Shown here: piece after piece, positions 49,871 to 62,778 of the stretch
How positions within the stretch are numbered: position 1 is the stretch's first letter
Layout: the number at the start of each line of letters is the position of its first letter
NCBI GenBank assembly: GCA_008921705.1
Contig: VFFE01008918.1
Location: 3,204,783-3,268,782 of the forward strand
Direction: 5' to 3'
Source: Burhinus oedicnemus
Lineage: Eukaryota; Chordata; Aves; Charadriiformes; Burhinidae
DNA: 64,000 bases
Translations under genes and position numbers: made by a program
Notes under the pieces: model-generated
Seen by the model: only the letters and a program-made list of their open reading frames with translations
What the model was told of the DNA's origin: nothing
The model's database searches: none

Positions 49871-52089
49871 CATGGCCAGGTGAAAGGGAGTCAGGTCCTA
49901 GATTAAAGTTTGGGATACCTATTCACAGTCAGGAAAGACACAGGTCTCTCCTCCTGGGATTCTGTCTGTTTTCTTTCATCTTATATTAAATGTACTCTCA
50001 TTCCTGAAAGCAGGGACCACACCTGTGCATGGTGAATGTGCGTGGTGCAGATGAACCCTTGGAAATCCTCAGGGTGGGCAGGAAGATTCCTGATATAGCT
50101 GGGAAGATTCAACTGCTGCTGAAAACCAGATAGAATTAGTTGTTTTAGGTGGAACTTAAGAAGTTTTTTGGTGCTCAGTCTCCATTCAGGTGGCCAGAAT
50201 CTCACTCAGTGCCTCATTAGAAGGAAATTCATGGAGCCTTTCAATTGTCCCATCTACTATGATACCTTCACTTAACCTTAATTCTGGTTTCTAATGAAAG
50301 ACATGTTCTTTTTCTAGTTAAAAAGGTTTCCTTTAACCGAGTTTCCAGGCAACTTACCAAGTTGCCAAATTGGAACAAAAATCTTAAAACATGTGATCAG
50401 GATTTCCATTATAAGCTTCTAGATCCTGTAACTGAGAGTTAGATTTCAGATGGGTTCTGAGCTAAACATTTTCCTTATTTTGAAATAAGCTTATAAGTGT
50501 ATTCAAATCTTTGTATTTTTTCAAGCTTGGCCTTTTTCACTGACATGAAGGCCTGATACAGAATAAAACAACAGGATCTCTCCTCACAGTGCCTTTAAGT
50601 ATTATTTTCTTCTCCTTCTCCCAACACTTTCAGTGTAACAATTATTAATTATCTTTTGATAACAATCCCTTTAGTTTTAATTTTTATATTATAGGAATAA
50701 GGTTATACTAACTATAATCAATTATAAATTGTTATAAACTATCATAAATATTTTTCCATATGATATAGCATATTAGTCAATTGAGGTACTAGGTGCAATA
50801 ATTATTTTTTAAATACCTCCTGTCAGAAAACATATTTTATACCCTTATCATTCAGTAAAACTTATCCTATACCTAATTTCAGGTAAAACTGTTACATATT
50901 TTGTTTTGCAACTGAGCTTATATAATAAAGAAAAGATACTCAACTACAGTATTTGTCCTGATAAAATCATAAGATTCTTAAAGTAACAGCACAAAGGAAC
51001 TTTGACTTTATATTATTATAATTTTAATTTTTTATGAGCTTATCACTTTATTTTTTTATGAGCTAACTTAGTAATCTCGAAAGTGTATACTTTTCAAACT
51101 ATGTTGATGCTTCAGAAAATGTAGTTCCACAGAGCTCTTTAAACTCTGTGGAAGTGTTATAGATGTAACTAAGCCTTAGTGCCTTATGGAGGATAATATC
51201 AGCAGGAGGCACTAAAATGCAGAATAGAACCGACTGGGAAAATAACACGACAATGGTATTGCCCACAGTTGTAGGTAACTGGTATGAGGAAAGACACTTG
51301 ATTTCAGGATAAATATTATATTAACCCAGATAAAAATTTATTCCTGCCTGATCGCACTTCGTCATGGGACTAAGCTAATCAGAAGATAGCACTGTGATGA
51401 GAGTATGACTGTTTTTTGTTGTCTATAGGCAACAGGTAGTATGGCTACAGTTGTGACAGTTCAAACTGTAGAAATTATTAATCATTCATAGGAAGAGGAC
51501 TTTCTTACTTTCAAGGCCCTGGGAAGTTTCTTTTCAAGGATTACCAGAGTACACCAAATGACCTTGAAACTGATTCCCAGCCAGCAGAAATCATTGAAGG
51601 CAGTAAACTGCTCATGATTTATACCAGCTGAGTTTCTGTCATCTTATCTTTCCAATGTTTTTTCTCCTAGATAAGATTTTTGATGTCACTTAAAGCTAGA
51701 TCGAGAGTGGAACTTTAATTTTCTTTACATTTTCTGCTCCCGCTCCAGAATTTAATTGAATGGACATGTTGTCATTCCCATTATTGTTATAATTATTCTT
51801 GTTCTTCAGTCTTAAGGAAAACATGCTGTGTGCATTTGCACCTAAAATATATTTCCCATACGTACTTGTTAGTTGGCATGTTGCTGTACATGTCTGCTCT
51901 GACCAATAACATGTATATATTTATTGTTACATTGGATCTTCCACCAAACTTGACACACCTTTGTAATGCATATCCAGTAAAGTACTAAATAAGATGAGCC
52001 TGAAAAGTTCATGGAAATAACAGGGAAGTGTTTCCACATTCTGTTCATCTGGACAGCCAAAAATAACTGTATTGGAGTTTAAATTTCAA
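49871..52089. other. AT-rich non-coding stretch
   Basis: No gene is supported. A perfect hairpin lies at 51125-51153. A direct repeat of ttttttatgagct recurs near 51031 and 51052. Open frames do not exceed 74 codons. Confidence 0.55.
51125..51153. repeat. Perfect inverted repeat, 10-bp arms, 9-base loop
   Basis: TTCCACAGAG (51125-51134) and CTCTGTGGAA (51144-51153) surround ctctttaaa. The arms have balanced composition, so chance is less likely than for AT-only dyads. Confidence 0.8.
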
Positions 52090-52330
52090 ACTTCTGTTGC
52101 AAAATATTTTGACTTTGATGCATTGAAGGTTTGGGTAATTTGGTAAGGAGGTATGCTGTCTGGAATTTTGACAGCATTGTATGTGTCAATGCGACTGATC
52201 GACGTGTTTGACATGAGACGTTCTTTCCCTAGAATGCTTCCAGATATTTGTCAGAATATATGTCTTCAGAAGAAGTCAAACTGCTAAATTCATTTTGCCT
52301 TCTAACAAGAACCATCTACAAGGCAGCAGC
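52090..52330. promoter_or_regulatory. Candidate conserved non-coding block
   Basis: Mixed-composition sequence with CpG-containing words (gcgactgatcgacgtg near 52191) unusual for this AT-rich region. No open frame. A regulatory role is inferred only. Confidence 0.22.
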
Positions 52331-53129
52331 AAAGTTAAAGCTCCTGTGTGGAAACAGCAGCAGGAGATATTCAACACAATTTTACACTCTGGTTATTGCT
52401 GAACACCGCTGTGAGTAGTGGTGACTCTCAGATTGGTTTGCCTTAGTACCAAAGTACTATTGTTTCATGAAGCCATGTAAATGAAAAATAAAAAACTGAG
52501 CCTCCTTCTGGGAAAAATGTTATATCATTTTATGTGTGCTTCCCAAATGAAAGTGAAGCAAATATTAGAGAAAAAGTACAGTGTATCTAGAGAGTGCAGC
52601 GGGTTTATTATCTTAAAGTAGCTTGGTAACTTCAGTCAAAATGTTAGCCATGCAACATCGTAAGTTATGTCTTCACGCATGCGATGGAACTAGCATGTTC
52701 TAGTAGAAAATATGCATTTCCATAATTTTCAACATCTTATAGTATATATTTGGAGACAGAAATACAGCTCTAGCTCATCATACTTCATGTCATTCAGTAC
52801 TTGAGTGACATTAAATACTAAGCCATTGTGATCACACTGCTTTGTCTTATCAGGGATAGACAACTATTTTGTGATTTTCAGTTGAGAGAAGCTTGTATAG
52901 CTCAGCTGTCTTAATGGAAGGAGAATTGTCTCTTCATTCATTTGACAGACTTAAACAGTGGCCTTGTCGTAAGTTCAAAGAGATGCCCATGTTTTACAGA
53001 AGACCAAAATACAGAGACACTGAAATAGAAGATACTTGGGGAGGAAAGTCCCCGTGGTTCAGAAGTGAACAAAGGAACTTACTAGGACTGTTCCAGGAGT
53101 ACTGCATTCACCAAGGTGTAATGCAATGC
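52331..53129. other. Non-coding stretch left of the CR1 copy
   Basis: An open frame of 125 codons (52893-53270) begins here and ends inside and beyond the CR1 fragment. Its C-terminal third is antisense CR1 and it is not called as a gene. Confidence 0.5.
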
Positions 53130-53226
53130 CATAGAATCATAGAGTCATGGAATCATCTAGGTTGGCAGGGACCTTTAAGATCATCGAATCCAAACATCAC
53201 CCTAACACTGCCAAAACCACTACATC
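53130..53226 (-). mobile_element. CR1 LINE 3' terminal fragment, 5'-truncated
   Basis: On the plus strand the fragment opens with tagaatcatagagtcatgg, the complement of the CR1 terminal octamer repeats. It continues with aggttggcagggacc and aagatcatcgaatcc, so the element lies on the minus strand with its 3' end at 53130. The match fades after ccaaaaccactacatca, consistent with the strong 5' truncation usual for CR1. This fragment is the clearest avian marker in the window. Confidence 0.9.
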
Positions 53227-54083
53227 ACTTTTCTGCGATAGCCTGGTCCATAGCCTGGCTTGGCTGCTGAATAGTGAAACTGAGGCTGTGCTCCTATAGG
53301 ATCCAGTATGGCTCACATAGACACAGATTGAGTCTCTTTTACCTGCCATTGGCTAAGCCTAACTTGAACCTGACCATGTTTTCTTCCCTTCAGTTCAGTC
53401 CATTAAAATGTCCAACTGCTTTTTGGTAGTTATAAGGCAACTATCTCCAACAGTGAAGCTACTTTCCTCTCTCCATGAATACACACCTCTCATCCCCTGT
53501 GAGCTAGCCACAATTTAGGTCTCAATCTCTGTACACCACGATAAAGGAAATATTATCCCTCATCTGGCCACTATCTGTAAACAATCAAATTCTTTTAACT
53601 TAGCTGCTAATTTTTGTTCAATATTTTATCTCAGAATCAGTTCAATTGTTATGGATCACATTGGACTGTGCAAAGTGATTCACATCTCCAAGAGAAAAAA
53701 GAGAGTGTGGAGTATCTTAAAGTAAAATTCTTTGTACATATTTAAAAATATACATCTTCTAGGTTTAAACTGGCATAAATATTGTCTTAACCTCTGAAGT
53801 CTTCTTGCAGGAAAAAACAAACAAAAACAAGCAAAACCAAACAAAACCAAAATAAAACCAACCAAAAAGAAAGTAGAATTATGAAAAGGTGTAAGTTTTG
53901 CTTTGGTGTGTTAGTATCTGAAGTAAAGGATTGAATTTCTGTTTGTATTACCTAGGTATCATAATTAGATTGCTTTTGCTAGTCATATACCTATAACAAA
54001 TTTCAACCATGTTCAATAAATTATTAGACAGACAGCTCCAGGGGACCAACTTGTGCACCCACTGAGGGATGTAAAAAGAATGT
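53227..54083. other. Non-coding stretch
   Basis: Unique-looking sequence without open frames of note. It contains the A-rich (AAAAC)n-like run at 53811-53872. Confidence 0.55.
53811..53872. repeat. A-rich AAAC-type simple repeat
   Basis: Repeated aaaac/aaacc units (aacaaaaacaagcaaaacc) over about 60 bases. Confidence 0.85.
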
Positions 54084-54800
54084 TCAAGCAATGGTTTTAA
54101 TATTTGCTTGGCAGATATTTACAAAAGAAAAAAAATGGAGAAAAGAAGTCTGTGGTCCTTGATCAGCATAGGATGCCCCAGCCACATGCCCGAGGGGACT
54201 CCTGACCCACAGAGAAGCCTTTTGGGTCACCCATAGCAGCTCCCCAAATCTCAGGTATGTTTGGTTAAATAAAACTCTCCACTGAGATGAGCTGTAGTCT
54301 GGTCTCCCTGATTGCATCAGTAATGGTAAGCAAAATGGGATATGGGCATTTGCTCAAGCAATGGCCCATGTCTTCAGTGTTTCTTAGCATGATTCTTGAC
54401 ATGGGTTTGATATCAGCTGGCTCGCCTTCACCAGATAATACACAGACATGGTCTGAAGATAATACATTACCAGGACAGTCACCAAAAGACTGAATGAATA
54501 AGGCCACGCTGTCTTAAGAGGGGAAAGTAATTTCTTCAAATGCATGTGAACTAAGGTCTGTTGTTTATCCTTGTAGTGAGTCAATGGGCACTGGTATATT
54601 GTGTTCACAGTGGGAACAAGGTCTCTCTTGAAGCAAGAAGGGTCCTAACTTATCTCACAGGCACTGCAACGATAAACACATGGACAGGAACTGTCCTAAG
54701 ACATTGTTTGTTAATGAAATTGGATATTATTCTGGTATGCATGCTTACCACCACTGAGATACTATTATACTACTTACCACTAAAAAGGTAAATTGAGCAA
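54084..54800. other. Block with dense overlapping open frames, no family recognised
   Basis: Open frames overlap on both strands (minus 54084-54317, 54265-54507, 54384-54608; plus 54287-54493, 54561-54791), and composition is more even than in the flanks. Reading the minus strand needs at least two frame shifts to make one product. It could be a decayed retrocopy or an old element, or chance. I recognise no protein family. Confidence 0.25.
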
Positions 54801-57660
54801 TGAAAATAATGCAGGGCCACATTCTGTCTTCAATTTCTGCCCATAGACACCAGATTGCAAAAAAGAGAAATTCCATAAATACACAGGGAGATAGAATTTA
54901 GGTAATTTAAAACATTTTTCTACATTCAACATGCATAATTTCTGGTAAAGTTTTTTCTTTTACATTAGTTTCCTTTCTCCTACATGTACTGCACAGTCAA
55001 ACTTATAATCACATCACTGAATCCTAATAATATATTTTACAGTGTTTCCATACTAATCATTGCTTCTTTGTGTCTCACTGATTAAATACACACATATATA
55101 TATCTCTAATACTATTTATAATTTCTTGTCTATGAACTTACATTATTTAAAGATTTTCAGAGAGCTAAGCCCTGATTCTTAAACTGAAAGACTGTTTTTG
55201 CTCTAACGCTGTAAGACAAGAGGTAGCAACTAATGTTTATATTATTGATTAATCAGACACTGAAGGGATTAGGTTCTAAGATTGTTTAGCACACAAAAAT
55301 CCATACTTATTGCATTAAAACAGATTTTGAAACCTTGTTTATTGGCTATATCCAGGGTCAAGCCTCTGGGATTTATTCAAGCTGAAATGTCTATATTATA
55401 TGCGAACATAGACCAATATGTTAAGAAGAATATCTAGTGTTGGCGACACAAAGGCAAATAACTGTAGCAAATTACAGGTCAGTAATTGAAAAAGACCATT
55501 TATGCAAACACTTGTAAATTTAGAAAACTGCCTAAACATTAAATATATAGAGTAAATAAAGATGAAGTTTGGACTAGTACCCAGTTTTGGCCACTGTTTT
55601 CTTTGCTTAATGGATTTTCTATTATGGATTCATTCTGTAATTTTCACGGATAAAAAATTTCATTGGCTTGACCATAACTTCTACATGTGTATTCAAACAG
55701 AACAATATGTCTTATTGCTCTTCGGTGTATAAAGTACTGGCTAGTGCAAACAAATACTGGTTGGTCTTTTAAACAGAAAATGTCATAACTACTCGAGTAT
55801 GTGGAGAGGTGGGTCTTTGTGCATATGTGTTTGTGTATATTTAGCTGTGTACATGTATGGTATAGTGACTTTTTGAGAGTGAGACACATTAAAGAAATGC
55901 ATTAATAAAATGAATTAATAAGCTGCATTAAGAAAAAGTTTATTTGATGAATTTAAACCCTTGCAGTGTTTGTGAACCATCTACAAAGAAAATATTGTGA
56001 TTTCAGGTGTGTTCCATCTTTGTTGTAATTTGATATGCCATTTGGATACTTAAAATAGCATGGTTTACACAATAACTTTTTTCAGTTTCCTGCAAAAGAA
56101 GTCATGACAATTCCAAAGTTCATAAGTCATGTATAAAAAATTGGTTTGGATTCTTAGGAAACATTTTGAAATTTTTACCCAGAACTTTTTAACAGTTTTG
56201 CTGACTTGAGCTTCAATCTCTAATTGTCATATTGCAAACACTTGGATGGATGTACATAATCCTAGTTATAAAGATTATATCTCTTTTTCTGTATTTCTCC
56301 TGTGATCTATTGATTCAAGGAGATTTTTTTGGTGATACCTTTTCCTGCTTTTACTTCTGTTTGAAGCACGGTATCCTTAAATCTTACATAATAATAGTAT
56401 TTTTTATACTAGTAAGCGATTGCTGGCCCACCTTTTCTTGTTGTTTTTCTTCCTATCATTAGTAATTGACTGTATGTAGCAGCAATTCTATGGTTCTTAT
56501 GGCTTTCCATCCCTCATTTTCTTTTAGATGTGACTAAGGGAAGGAACATTTTCCTCTTCTCCAGAATGACAACATTTTGCACATCATAAACTTTTCCACC
56601 AGGCCCGTCTCTCTAAAGCTATGCCTTTTTCAGTCTTCTTATTCCGCTTAAATGGCCTGTCTTTGGAAGTATGTAATATTATTGCCCAAATATATATGCC
56701 TAGATTGAAGTTTTGCCATTCTGTAGGTGGTGGTGTTTTTGACAATAGTTTCAAGCTGCCCACTGCTTGCTGCTCTTGCTCATTCCCTTCTACTTCCCAC
56801 CCACAAGGACTTCATAAAATGGCCCATGCATGCACCTCAAATAAGTAGGTGATTTTTCTGTATGCAAGACACGTTTTCTTTCTACAGCTGTTCTTGCAAT
56901 TCTGTTTTCATTTCTATTAATTATTGCCAAGAAGAATCTTGACACAAAGTCATGGCTCATGGCTTGTCATTATGAGCTCAAAGTCTTTTAGTTCAAATGT
57001 CCTTTACATTGAAGTGCTTTATTCTGATTCCTTACCTCTAATATGGGAGCCCATGTTATGCTGCTGGAGGCTTTGTTGACAGAAAATTTTACTCCTTAGA
57101 CCAATATAGTTCTGAGTTTTTAGAAATGCATCCCCCATGATAACAATCTTATTCAGAAATAAAATTGCTTCTTTAGCTTAAAACTCATCCTCACTGATAT
57201 AAAGTGGAATGATAAAAACTTTGCTTATACAAGGTAAAAACATCTGCATGGAGAGCTAGCATTAGTATAAAAATGTTGATTTTGGTTAATACCTAGGGTT
57301 ATATAGAAAATATTTGCCTATGTGGACAAGGTGTAAACTATAAATATCAATTGAAATTTGTTCAGATATAGAAATATTTCATATTAATCAACTCTTTGGA
57401 GGGCAGGCAAACAGACTGTAGAACTGCCTCTTTAGGAGAAGGATTTACTACCCCACTACTTATGTTTTCCTTACACAAGTAGCTGTGGAGGCTATGATGG
57501 ACATACAGATCATCCTAGATTGAAAATACGCTACTAATACTGGACACTGAGAAGGTAAAAAAATTTGGAAAACTAAACATTGCACTGTAGTTAGCTCATA
57601 TGATTAAGATAAAATATGAGATAATAAAGACCAAAACTTTACTGTGGTATATGGTGGTGT
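54801..57660. other. AT-rich non-coding stretch
   Basis: No gene is supported. A short TA run lies at 55087-55103. Open frames of up to 81 codons have no known domains. Confidence 0.55.
57656..57660. repeat. Left target-site duplication (GGTGT)
   Basis: Five bases directly before the LTR. The right copy, AGTGT at 58243-58247, differs at one base. Confidence 0.6.
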
Positions 57661-57783
57661 TGTGGCTTAAACCCAGCCAGCAGCTAGAACCATGCAGCTG
57701 CTCGCTCACTCCCCCTAGTTACAATGGGGGAGAGAATCAAAAGAGTAAAAGTAAGGAAAAATTCTGGGTTGGGATAAAGGCAG

Positions 57784-57789
57784 TTTAAT
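57784..57789 (-). terminator. Variant poly(A) signal in the minus-strand LTR
   Basis: Plus-strand TTTAAT is ATTAAA on the minus strand, about 180 bases after the TATA box. Confidence 0.5.
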
Positions 57790-57970
57790 AAGTAGAGCAA
57801 AAGCTGTGCATGCAAGCAAAGCAAAACAAGATATTAATTCACTGCTTTCCATCAGCAGGCAGGCATTCAGCCATCTCTAGGAAATCAGGGCTCCAGCACG
57901 TGTAACCATTACTTGGGAAGAGAAATGCCATCACTCAAAACATCCCCCCCTTCCTTCTTCTTGCCCCAGC

Positions 57971-57992
57971 TTTATATGCTGAGCATGACGTC
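57971..57992 (-). promoter_or_regulatory. LTR core promoter: CRE-like site plus TATA box
   Basis: Read on the minus strand, GACGTCA (57992-57986) lies 7 bases before CATATAAA (57978-57971). This CREB/ATF-site and TATA pairing is typical of an active-type LTR promoter and would drive transcription leftward. Confidence 0.65.
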
Positions 57993-58242
57993 GCGTGGTA
58001 TGGAATATTCCTTTGGTCAGTTAGGGTCAACGTTCCTGGCTGTGTCCCCTCCCAACTCCTTGTGTATCCCCAGCCTACTTGCTGGCGGGGCGATACAAAG
58101 AGCACAAAAGGTCTTGACTGCCTAGCAATGACTAAAAACACCAGTGCGCTATCAAAAGCATTTCTCATCCCAAATCCAAAACCACACCACCATACCAGCT
58201 GCTGGTAAAAAACTTAACTCTATCCCAGCTGAAACCGTGACA

Positions 58243-58247
58243 AGTGT
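58243..58247. repeat. Right target-site duplication (AGTGT)
   Basis: Five bases directly after the LTR, matching the left copy in four of five positions. Confidence 0.6.
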
Positions 58248-59360
58248 ATATATTCTAAACATGTCTACTGTGTAGTCTTTATCTTTTTACCATTATCTAT
58301 GTTCCAGTGTCAGGTTCTGCTATACTGTCTAGCTGATATGCAGTGTATTTTCTATTCCAGTACCTTGCTGCTTAAGTCTAATAGAAATGTTGCTGAAATT
58401 GATTTAGTTTTGCTTGGTTTTCTAAGTGCCACACCATTGGCAATGCAGTAGTTAATGTCATATTGTGAATCCTTTTTTCAGTTCCATGTAACTGTTCTTT
58501 TCTGTAATAAAATAAGCATTTAACATATGAAAATGTAGTAAAGTATTTTGAAAGAGAATATTAAATATAAAAGACTCCATAAAATACCCATTAGCAGGAA
58601 TATTAGCAAATACTTGTGTTTTATTTTTTTCCTACTTTCCTGGTCTAGCAGGGATTTAATCTGTAGGATAATTTACAAAGTTTAAAGTAAGAAAAAAATC
58701 CTTTCCACATCCTGAAATCTTTGCACTCATTTTCTTTCTTTTAAGATAAATTTGAACTCTTCCTACAAAACACGCTTCAAGTGATAACTTTTGATTTTTC
58801 ACACCTTTTGATATCTTGCATTTCAGGATCATTGTACATCACATTGTCCTTGGAAAAGGGCACCTTTCACTACTGTGCTGTTGTGTTAACACTGATCTTG
58901 TGATATGACCGAAGCCCTTCCCTCATACCCTTGCCATCTGACCGGTTCAGGAAGGTGCACCTGGGACCTAGATCTGCTCTGTTACAAGGCACAGCTACTG
59001 CTCCCTGAATGAGTCCACTCCCAGGTAACTGGACAAAGAGAAGGCAAACACGAAAGGAGAGTCAGCAGAGCTTTTGTACCAGTCCTGCCTTTATTCTCTG
59101 ACCACAATAGACTTTTCATGGACTGCAGTAATTTACTTCCTTCTGCCTTTTCCCTCCCATCCCCATCCCACACACACAGCAACGAAGAAAGCAAGCAGGA
59201 CGTGTTATCTCTCTGACTCACTCTTATAGGATCTGGCCATTTCTTCTACTTTGCTTCTGTCATGCTGAGCTCAAACTAGTTCTTGGATAGTGTTACCAAA
59301 GCTAAATAGTTCTATGCAAAATAATCAAACCAGGAGAAATTTCAGCAATCTTCCTCCCCA

Positions 59361-59382
59361 ACAAACAAACAAACAAACAAAC
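59361..59382. repeat. (ACAA)n microsatellite
   Basis: Five consecutive ACAA units plus a partial unit, uninterrupted. Confidence 0.9.
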
Positions 59383-61203
59383 CTTGCATTTGTTTCTCCT
59401 TGGAAGTTGGCCGATTCAGAGGGTGACAAAAATGGGCTCAATTTGTCTTCTAACAGATTATGAATGCCACGTGTGACATTGCTTGAGAAGATGGAAAATG
59501 TTTATATAAACTGTCAGAGATGGCTAAGCTAAATTGTGGCATGTGGCATGCATGTTTTTGAACCAAAAATTTTGTCATACACCTACTGTTTGGCTGTAGA
59601 ATGTATGAGAAGACAGATCTTGTTGACACATCACAGCTGCCGCTCAACTCATTGTGAAATGCTTTGACTTCAACAAAATTCACAACATGTGCCAAAGAAG
59701 AAAAAAAAGGACTGTCTCCATCTTTCTTTGAATGTCTTTTACTGAAAGTGAACTACTCTGATTTTGCAACAGTAGCGAATGGGGTAAGTGAAGCATCTAT
59801 GCTTTTTTTGAATGCAGACTCCAAAAGGAGGTAAATATGACCTGCTATACACTGCTGTTTCACAGCAATGAGGCATGGAAGTCCATCACAGCTAGAGGTT
59901 GCCTAGAGAGGCATTGGTAAGGAAAGTGGGAAGAATTGGCAGGCAGCAGTGGTGGTGAGGGATGCAGGTGAGGTACACAGGCCTTAGAAGTCAAAATACT
60001 TGGTAGGGCTTTGCGTGGCCTTTAACAACATTGGAAAGAAATATGGATTTATTATGCTCTTTTAAAGTCTCTCTCTTGACCAGTAGACTTCCAAACCAGT
60101 GAATCTTCCTCTTTCTCTATTAGATAAAATGCTCTTCTGTGGACATAAGAGAAGCGGTGAAGAGAAAAACTATAAAAGCTTAAGTTGAAAATAGTCCTGT
60201 TCAGCTCAAATTGCAAGTGAAGCCCTGACCATGTATCAGCTGTGAGATGATGTTCTGCAATGTTATTGGCTTCCATAATTTCTCATTTCTCTATACCAGC
60301 ATTCCCAAGAAGATAGTCCATAACTGGCACCAGATGTTATCTAGTAAATTATTTTTGTCCTGCAAACTCTGTATGCTTTTCTTATATGATGCCATTTGGG
60401 TCAGATTTGCTCTCCATCTGTTACGTGTTTTTCTGCTTTCTCGTTTTGCTTCCATGAAACTGATGATTAAGTAAATAGTAGGTAAATATATTCAGAAGTT
60501 AAAGTATCATTTCCATTAATTTTAAATGAGGTACATGGAGTCTTTTGGGGAACAAGAATATTTTTCAATTACTTTAAAGTATTGTCAACTTCTGTATACG
60601 TAGATTTCTTACTGCAATGTGCTCTGTGCTATTTTGTAATAATGATCCATGTTTTTTCTAACTTCCCTATAAAGCTGATTTTCTTATTCAGATTTAATGA
60701 AAAGTGGACATGACTGTATTGCAATATCGTATGTCAAGCAGATATCTGATGGAAATTATGTAGTGTTTTCTATAATAATGAACCCTTATTATGACCTTCC
60801 ATAGTGAATTTTCCAACAACCTAAAGTGATGCTTTTGCTGTGGTCAAGGACGTCTATGTTCTTAGAGTACTGATTGCTCCTGTTTAAATTGATTCTACTA
60901 GGAAAGGTTTCTTAGTCTATCCTGACCAAATATCTGACATCATAAGGTTTGATAATATGAATTGTTCAAAAAAATTATTTCTCAGGAATCATTGTGAGTA
61001 AGTATTGAAATACATACAAAGATAATGACACTTAAACATCAAGTCTATTCCAGAATGACGAATCTACCAGAAGATAAAACCATCTAGGAAAATTCTGATT
61101 AAATTTACCAACTTTGAAGTTTTTATCACTGTATTCCAAAATATCTTTCAAAGTTCTGCTTCTTCACCTACTGTCAGTGTGTTTTGGATATACAGCTTTT
61201 TTA

Positions 61204-61229
61204 CCTTCTCCAAAAATTTTCGGAGAAGG
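61204..61229. repeat. 26-base palindrome with one mismatch
   Basis: CCTTCTCC (61204-61211) and GGAGAAGG (61222-61229) are perfect complements. Between them AAAATTTT is also self-complementary, leaving one mismatched A/C pair. The whole 26 bases can pair with no loop, so cruciform formation or dimeric protein binding is possible. Confidence 0.85.
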
Positions 61230-62667
61230 CTGGACATTCATCTTCTAGGGTAGTTCTGTAATGACCAGCTGTCCTTGATTCCCAGGATTGGACATATGCC
61301 TGGCAAATAGACCATCTCATTCCTAAATTCCTAGAAATATGGGAAGGTCATCAGATGACGTTTCCAGAATGAACTGTAAAATATTTCCTGTCATTGGCAA
61401 AACCCTACAAAACTCATTGTATTTTTGAGCTTTGCATCCTTGAGTTCATTGCAGCCAGATGGGCCCAATATAACCTGTGAGACATTTGCTTAAGGAGGGA
61501 AGACAATAAGTGGTATTACCCTAGAATATTTGGGAAGAATGAGAGAAGATAAATGGGTCCTGAAGTCCTACCCTGATATAAACAAGAACTGAGGGAGAGG
61601 ATTTAAATGGGGAAGCAAGGTTATGTTGTGATTTTGCCTCCCCCCCCCGTAGTATCTAATTATGCCAAGTCCTTGAATTGATGCACTTGTTTCAAACAAC
61701 TTCAATAAACTGGTTAAGAACTCTGATTTTTGACTCATACCCGTAAATCCAGGATATTGTAATGAGCATAACATAGGTCATGTTGCCTGAACAAAAATTT
61801 CACTGAAAGCGTATCAGAATCTAGTCTCTAAATCCTTAAAGATGTTGCTGGAGGTGCTAGCTGAAAATTAGTAAATATTTTGCATAATAATCAATGACAG
61901 AAAATGAATAGTAAAACCTCAAGAATACTGTTATTGTGAGGTGGGGGGTTTGGGTTTTGGTTTTTTTTTTAATGGAACCCTACTAATGAGACTGAAGCTG
62001 AGTAATTGAATTTTAAATGTTGACTAACTGAAACTACAGAATTTGAGCTGAATCTGAAAAGATCTTATGTAAAATAAGATACTGAAACATCTTACATGAT
62101 TTTAAACAAATCCTGGGGATCCCCAAACTTGTGCCAGCACAAACTGTGACTGAAGCTTGATCCATGTGAAGTTCCCCCAAGACGCAGGTAGTAACTTTTC
62201 TCTGCCTAAATTTGCCTTGGCATTCCGTTGGACTCCGTCGGTATTGCCAGAGCCAATATCTACATCATGAGGTTTTCTGTGAAATACGCTGATAGTTACA
62301 ATTTTCTTGGAAAGGAGGGAAGTAATCACCTTCTTACTGTCTCAACCATTGTAGACTTCTTTCTTGTCTTGGAAACAGAAGACACTTTGACTGCCAGAAT
62401 AAAGACCCAGTTATTGGTTATACAGCATTGTAACTTGCTATTTTTCAATTAGAAACTACCGAAGACGACTTGATATTTTTCTGTAGAGTGGTGGGAGAGA
62501 GAAAGTGTCTCTTCATGAAGAGTAGCTTATAAGCAGCTGGTCAGGACAGGGAGGTGGGAAAAAAAGTTCTGATGTTCAAATCTTCTCAGGCTAATGATGA
62601 TGCTGAATTTTGTTCCTGCTTATGTGACAACTTCTGTAGGGCTATTATACAGCAATACTAGCAAAGC

Positions 62668-62778
62668 ATGTATTTTTATATATCTATAAATATATATGTC
62701 ATATATAAAAATATATAAAATTATAAAAATATATATCATATATATTGATGTATATATACACGTCATATATATATATCT
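62668..62778. repeat. AT-rich (TA)n-type microsatellite
   Basis: About 110 bases of tatata, atataaaa and catatat words with only a few G or C. It can fold into many alternative hairpins. Confidence 0.9.

Larger units (their letters stand above)
57661..58242 (-). mobile_element. Solo LTR of an avian endogenous retrovirus
   Basis: The element runs 582 bases, TG (57661) to CA (58242), and reads as an LTR on the minus strand. Plus-strand words such as gcttaaacccagccagcagc, agcatgacgtcgcgtggta and ctatcccagctgaaaccg are those of an LTR type common in bird genomes. On the minus strand a CRE-like site (57986-57992) precedes a TATA box (CATATAAA, 57978-57971), and a variant ATTAAA signal sits at 57789-57784. 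The flanks GGTGT (57656-57660) and AGTGT (58243-58247) are a one-mismatch 5-bp target duplication. No internal retroviral genes adjoin it, so it is a solo LTR from recombination between two LTRs. I do not assign a family name. Confidence 0.9.
58248..62667. other. Non-coding stretch
   Basis: No gene is supported. It includes an (ACAA)n run (59361-59382), a near-perfect 26-base palindrome (61204-61229), a C9 run (61640-61648) and a G/T-rich tract near 61937-61970. Open frames are at most 81 codons and match nothing known. Confidence 0.6.

Noticed and set aside
52893..53270. 125-codon open frame
   Set aside because: Its last third is antisense CR1 repeat sequence, and the rest has no known domain or splice context.
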